NCBI GenBank assembly: GCA_963662815.2
Contig: CAXXWA010000010.1
Location: 1-64,000, forward strand
Direction: 5' to 3'
From: JAPPHA01 sp963662815
GTDB lineage: Bacteria; Pseudomonadota; Alphaproteobacteria; Rhodobacterales; Rhodobacteraceae
DNA length: 64,000 nucleotides
Both the position numbers and the translations under genes were made by a program. The notes beneath the pieces were generated by a model that was not told where the DNA came from, made no database searches, and worked only from the letters and a program-made list of their open reading frames with translations. Each line of letters starts with the position of its first letter. Position 1 is the stretch's first letter. This document shows, one piece after another, positions 61,198-64,000 of this stretch.

Positions 61198-62081
61198 CTC
61201 GGGTTTCCATCCTGCCTGATACCCTGCCGCAGGTAGATCCAGGCCACGACAGCGGTCATTGCGTAGGAAACAAATCCGAGAGCGTTGGCGACTTCGTAGT
61301 CCCCGTAGGAATTGATCCTCCACGCCATGTCGACCGTGATCATTGTCGGGGATTGCGCATTGATCATCAACGGAACCGACAGAACGGACATCATCAGCAC
61401 GTAGGACAGGATCAGCCCGACCATCAAGGTGGTCGAGACCTGGGGAACGACAATTTCCACCAGCACCCTGATCCGCCGCGCACCGAGGTTTCGCGCGGCT
61501 TCGACCGTTGAACGATCCAGAGTCGCAATTGCTCCCGCAAGCAGGAGGGTCACAAACGGCGTCTGCTTCCAGACGAACGTCACGACGATTCCGCGCCAAT
61601 CGAGAAAGCTGACGGCCTGGAGGGGTTCGATGACTCCGCCCGAGACCAGAATGTTGTTCATCATTCCGTTCTTGGCGAGAAAGGTCCGCATGAGCTGGCC
61701 TGCCACGATGAAGGGAATGAAGAGCGGCCAGCGATAGAGCCAACGCAATATCAGAACTGCAACGCGGTTTTCGCCCAGGGCCAGGTAACCTGCAATCAGA
61801 ATGGAGCAAATGCCGATAAGCGCTGTCGAAACCGTGACGATCAGGACAGTGAAGATGATGTCCGTCGAATAGAAGTCAAATGACTTGGCGAAATTCGCGA
61901 ACGTCCATGTGTCCTGTTCCTCGTTGCGAAATGCCCAGAGCAGCGAGTACCCGAGGGGGTACAGGAAAAGCACGCAAAGGGTTGCCAGAGCCGGCATCAT
62001 CAGCACGATGGCGGCAAGGCTTTTTCTGTCTGGAGCATTCACAGGGAGACTCACGCAGTTGGGCGCAGGCCGGGGCGCCAT
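61194..62081 (-). CDS. ABC transporter permease, PotB-like
   Basis: 295 residues from ATG 62081. Six predicted TM helices, beginning SLAAIVLMMPALATLCVLFLYPLGYSLLWAF, and the EAA loop STVEAARNLGARRIRVLVEIVVPQV. It forms a heterodimer with the PotC-like permease. A longer start at 62111 exists, but the extra ten residues are not family-like. The preceding gene in the operon is the binding protein, with a gap of about 48 bases. Confidence 0.9.
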   Translation of the reverse strand: MAPRPAPNCVSLPVNAPDRKSLAAIVLMMPALATLCVLFLYPLGYSLLWAFRNEEQDTWTFANFAKSFDFYSTDIIFTVLIVTVSTALIGICSILIAGYLALGENRVAVLILRWLYRWPLFIPFIVAGQLMRTFLAKNGMMNNILVSGGVIEPLQAVSFLDWRGIVVTFVWKQTPFVTLLLAGAIATLDRSTVEAARNLGARRIRVLVEIVVPQVSTTLMVGLILSYVLMMSVLSVPLMINAQSPTMITVDMAWRINSYGDYEVANALGFVSYAMTAVVAWIYLRQGIRQDGNPR

Positions 62082-62129
62082 ACTTGCCCCGGCCTGCCTC
62101 GAGCAGGACAACTGCTACAGCCGGGTCAT

Positions 62130-63278
62130 CTAGTTCGAGACCTTTTGCTCATAGGCTTCCTTGATGTCGGTGAAGAACGGGCCCAGCGGGAAAGGTTTGC
62201 CTTTGGAGGCGAGATCCTCGGGCGTGACATCCAGAAAGATCTTGTTCCAGACTTGGGGGTCGAGCGCATCCTGCACGTGTTGGGCATCAATTCCGGGGTA
62301 CCAGTTGAAGCGGTTCACGATTCCCTCTGCCTGAACTTCCGGACTTGTCGCGAGTTCGACGAAGGCCTTGGCAGCTTGCCTGTTCGCGGCCTTGGCCGGA
62401 ATGGCATAGTAGTAGGGCTGTCCGGGCATGCCGGGATCCGGAAGTGTCAGCTTCAAACTTGGAGCCAGCCTTCCGTCCGCCTGCCAGGTGTGAAACATGT
62501 CGACCCAAACGGGACCCATGACGATTTCGCCGCGGTTGAGCATGTCGAGGGTTCCGGCGTTGCCGGGCGTGAACGACACATGCTCGTTGAATGCGCGCAG
62601 GTCAGCCAGAGCCTGATCCCAGGTGTCCTTGATCGCCGGATCATAGGGTCCGTTGATGATCTGATCGACGTTGCCGGCATATGCGTACATCCATGCCGCC
62701 GTGAACGCGACCCCGGACATTCCGTTCTTGATGCCGTTGTAACCGAAGGCGCCCGGATTGGATCGCACCCACTCCTTCAAGTCGTCAAAGCTCGCTGGCG
62801 GAGTCGGGACGAGGTCGGGATTGTAGGCGATGGCCGTTTGGCTGTGAAACATCGGCATCACGTAGCCGTCGACATCGGTTCCCAATGCCAGCCGCACGGT
62901 GTCACGCGTCGCCAGTGATCCGGTCCCGATTTCGGACCTGTATGTGGACAACAGGCCGGATTCCACCATTTCGGTTGTCTTGAGCTGGTTGATCACAACA
63001 ACATCGGTATCCCAGGCGTCGGACCCGACTTGCGCAGCCAGTTTCTCGAGTATGGCTTGCGACCCGGCATCGCCCGGTCCGGTTCCGACAACGCGGACCT
63101 TCCAGTCCGGGTTTTGGGACTCGAACAATGGTCCGAGATAGTCGGTCACGTAGTCGACCATGTTTTGCGAGCCGCCCGAGGCGACGTTCAGAACCGACTG
63201 GGCGCCGGCCGCTCCGGCCGTTGCTGCTGCCACGACTGCGGCAAGCAAGGTCTTTACAAGTGCAGAGAGTCTCATCAT
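62130..63278 (-). CDS. Periplasmic extracellular solute-binding protein (PotD-like family)
   Basis: 382 residues with a signal peptide (MMRLSALVKTLLAAVVAAATAGAAGA, cleavage near 26). The mature chain is a family 1 solute-binding protein: LNVASGGSQNMVDYVTDYLGPLFESQNPDW, YNPDLVPTPPASFDDLKEW, YYYAIPAKAANRQAAKAFVEL. It resembles iron, polyamine and thiamine binding proteins; the ligand cannot be assigned. Its ATGATG start overlaps the ATPase stop (ATGA), so the ATPase is upstream in the operon. Confidence 0.88.
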   Translation of the reverse strand: MMRLSALVKTLLAAVVAAATAGAAGAQSVLNVASGGSQNMVDYVTDYLGPLFESQNPDWKVRVVGTGPGDAGSQAILEKLAAQVGSDAWDTDVVVINQLKTTEMVESGLLSTYRSEIGTGSLATRDTVRLALGTDVDGYVMPMFHSQTAIAYNPDLVPTPPASFDDLKEWVRSNPGAFGYNGIKNGMSGVAFTAAWMYAYAGNVDQIINGPYDPAIKDTWDQALADLRAFNEHVSFTPGNAGTLDMLNRGEIVMGPVWVDMFHTWQADGRLAPSLKLTLPDPGMPGQPYYYAIPAKAANRQAAKAFVELATSPEVQAEGIVNRFNWYPGIDAQHVQDALDPQVWNKIFLDVTPEDLASKGKPFPLGPFFTDIKEAYEQKVSN

Positions 63279-64000
63279 TCTTTTCCTATCTGATGATGGC
63301 GGGGCGTCTCGTTTGCCCCGTTGGATTGCTGTCGCGCTGAATTCGCTTTTGGGAAGAGATTCAGCGCGGCAGCGTCGATACGCAGTTGAACGTCATCGCC
63401 GGTCTTCAGACGACGGTGATGATCAATCAGGAATTCATGTGCGCCGATTCTGACGCCATGCCTGTAGACCTTTCCGAGATAGCTCGACTGGCTGACGGTC
63501 CCGTTTGCAAGCAGGCAAGTTTCCTCTGCTTGATGCGATTGGCTGGAGGCATTCAGCGTGGCCGCTTCGCTGTGGAACAGGGCGACCATCGGACCGTCGA
63601 CGGGATTTGGCGCATTTGCACCTTCATTGCCGTATTCGTCCGCCAGTGGAAGCCGGGCAATGCCGTCGAGTTCGGGTGCCGACAGGGTTACGGTGCCGTT
63701 CGCAAATTCTGCGTGAACCGGAAGACTGTTGTCGGCCCCCACAAAGTCCGCAACGAATGGCGACGCCGGCCGATGATAGACGTCTTCCGGAGTTCCGGTT
63801 TGCGCGATTTCACCCTGTTCCAGGATGATGACGCGATCAGCCATGGACAGGGCTTCTTCCTGGTCGTGAGTGACCAGGATTGTCGTAATGCCGAGTCTTT
63901 TTTGCAGGGACCGGATTTCGACGCGCATGTTGTGACGGATTCGCGCATCCAGATTCGAGAGCGGCTCATCCAGGAGCAGGATTGGCGGGCTGATCGCGAG
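63275..64000 (-). CDS. ABC transporter ATP-binding protein (PotA-like), partial at the right edge
   Basis: The C-terminal 241 codons of an ATPase whose start lies beyond the window. LAISPPILLLDEPLSNLDARIR is the Walker B plus D-loop; THDQEEALSMADRVIILEQGEIAQTGTPEDVYHRPASPFVADFVG is the switch and helical region, followed by a TOBE-type domain (GRVVL-like SYLGKVYRHGVRIGAHEFLI) as in Pot/Fbp/Ugp ATPases. First gene in the four-gene importer operon by order of transcription. Confidence 0.9.
   Translation of the reverse strand, partial: LAISPPILLLDEPLSNLDARIRHNMRVEIRSLQKRLGITTILVTHDQEEALSMADRVIILEQGEIAQTGTPEDVYHRPASPFVADFVGADNSLPVHAEFANGTVTLSAPELDGIARLPLADEYGNEGANAPNPVDGPMVALFHSEAATLNASSQSHQAEETCLLANGTVSQSSYLGKVYRHGVRIGAHEFLIDHHRRLKTGDDVQLRIDAAALNLFPKANSARQQSNGANETPRHHQIGKE

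Noticed and set aside
1..64000. CRISPR array
   Set aside because: No set of regularly spaced direct repeats was found; the only tandem repeats are the 20-bp and 336-bp pairs listed.

Overview
The window comes from a GC-rich alphaproteobacterium with a Rhodobacterales/Rhodospirillales flavour. The evidence is the gene set: an osmolyte and one-carbon type FAD/GcvT oxidase pair, malyl-CoA lyase, GlcDEF, a DUF1523 protein, TauABC with a decorated permease, TRAP and Pot-type importers, and a heat-shock gene with a sigma32 promoter and a ROSE-like leader. The species cannot be fixed from the sequence alone. I see no rRNA, tRNA or CRISPR array.

Layout. 1-1.4 kb: two transposase remnants lying back to back. 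1.8-6.4 kb: chromosomal metabolism (PatB/MalY-type C-S lyase, malyl-CoA lyase, accA, plsC). 6.7-18 kb: a small membrane protein, a large DMGDH-like FAD/GcvT enzyme convergent with a sarcosine-oxidase-like enzyme, ilvD, a DUF1523 protein, a P1/DmpA-type peptidase, succinate-semialdehyde dehydrogenase, and hsp20. 18.3-24.3 kb: an accessory patch with an unrecognised three-module cysteine-rich protein, an intact IS5-type element, a damaged IS3 element, a truncated gene, a Uma2 nuclease and a 336-bp tandem duplication. 24.2-28.1 kb: glcDEF (glycolate oxidase), with the glcF 3' end inside the duplication.

28.3-44.8 kb: a catabolic island with visibly lower GC, bounded by a broken DUF4338/DruA-like fragment on the left and an IS630 transposase remnant on the right. 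A FadR-type GntR regulator is divergent from a long plus-strand cluster. The cluster holds three Gfo/Idh/MocA dehydrogenases (one frameshifted), a DctPQM TRAP importer, a QuiC-like fusion whose dehydratase half has lost most metal ligands while its HPPD-like half keeps them, a citryl-CoA-lyase-type enzyme, a cupin-like protein, a TIM-barrel isomerase, an acylating aldehyde dehydrogenase and a ThDP enzyme translationally coupled to it. It reads as a complete import-to-acyl-CoA pathway for an unidentified polyol, sugar acid or cyclitol, and is the best candidate here for an undescribed system.

45-49.4 kb: a conserved protein of unknown function and tauABC, with tauC frameshifted. 49.7-56.5 kb: a MoxR / DUF58 / BatA-DUF4159 / amidotransferase-like membrane operon, divergent from DUF1285 and RidA-family genes. 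58.1-59.8 kb: a Na/Pi-cotransporter family protein. 60.4 kb to the right edge: a Pot-type ABC importer operon (ATPase, binding protein, two permeases) whose ATPase runs off the window.
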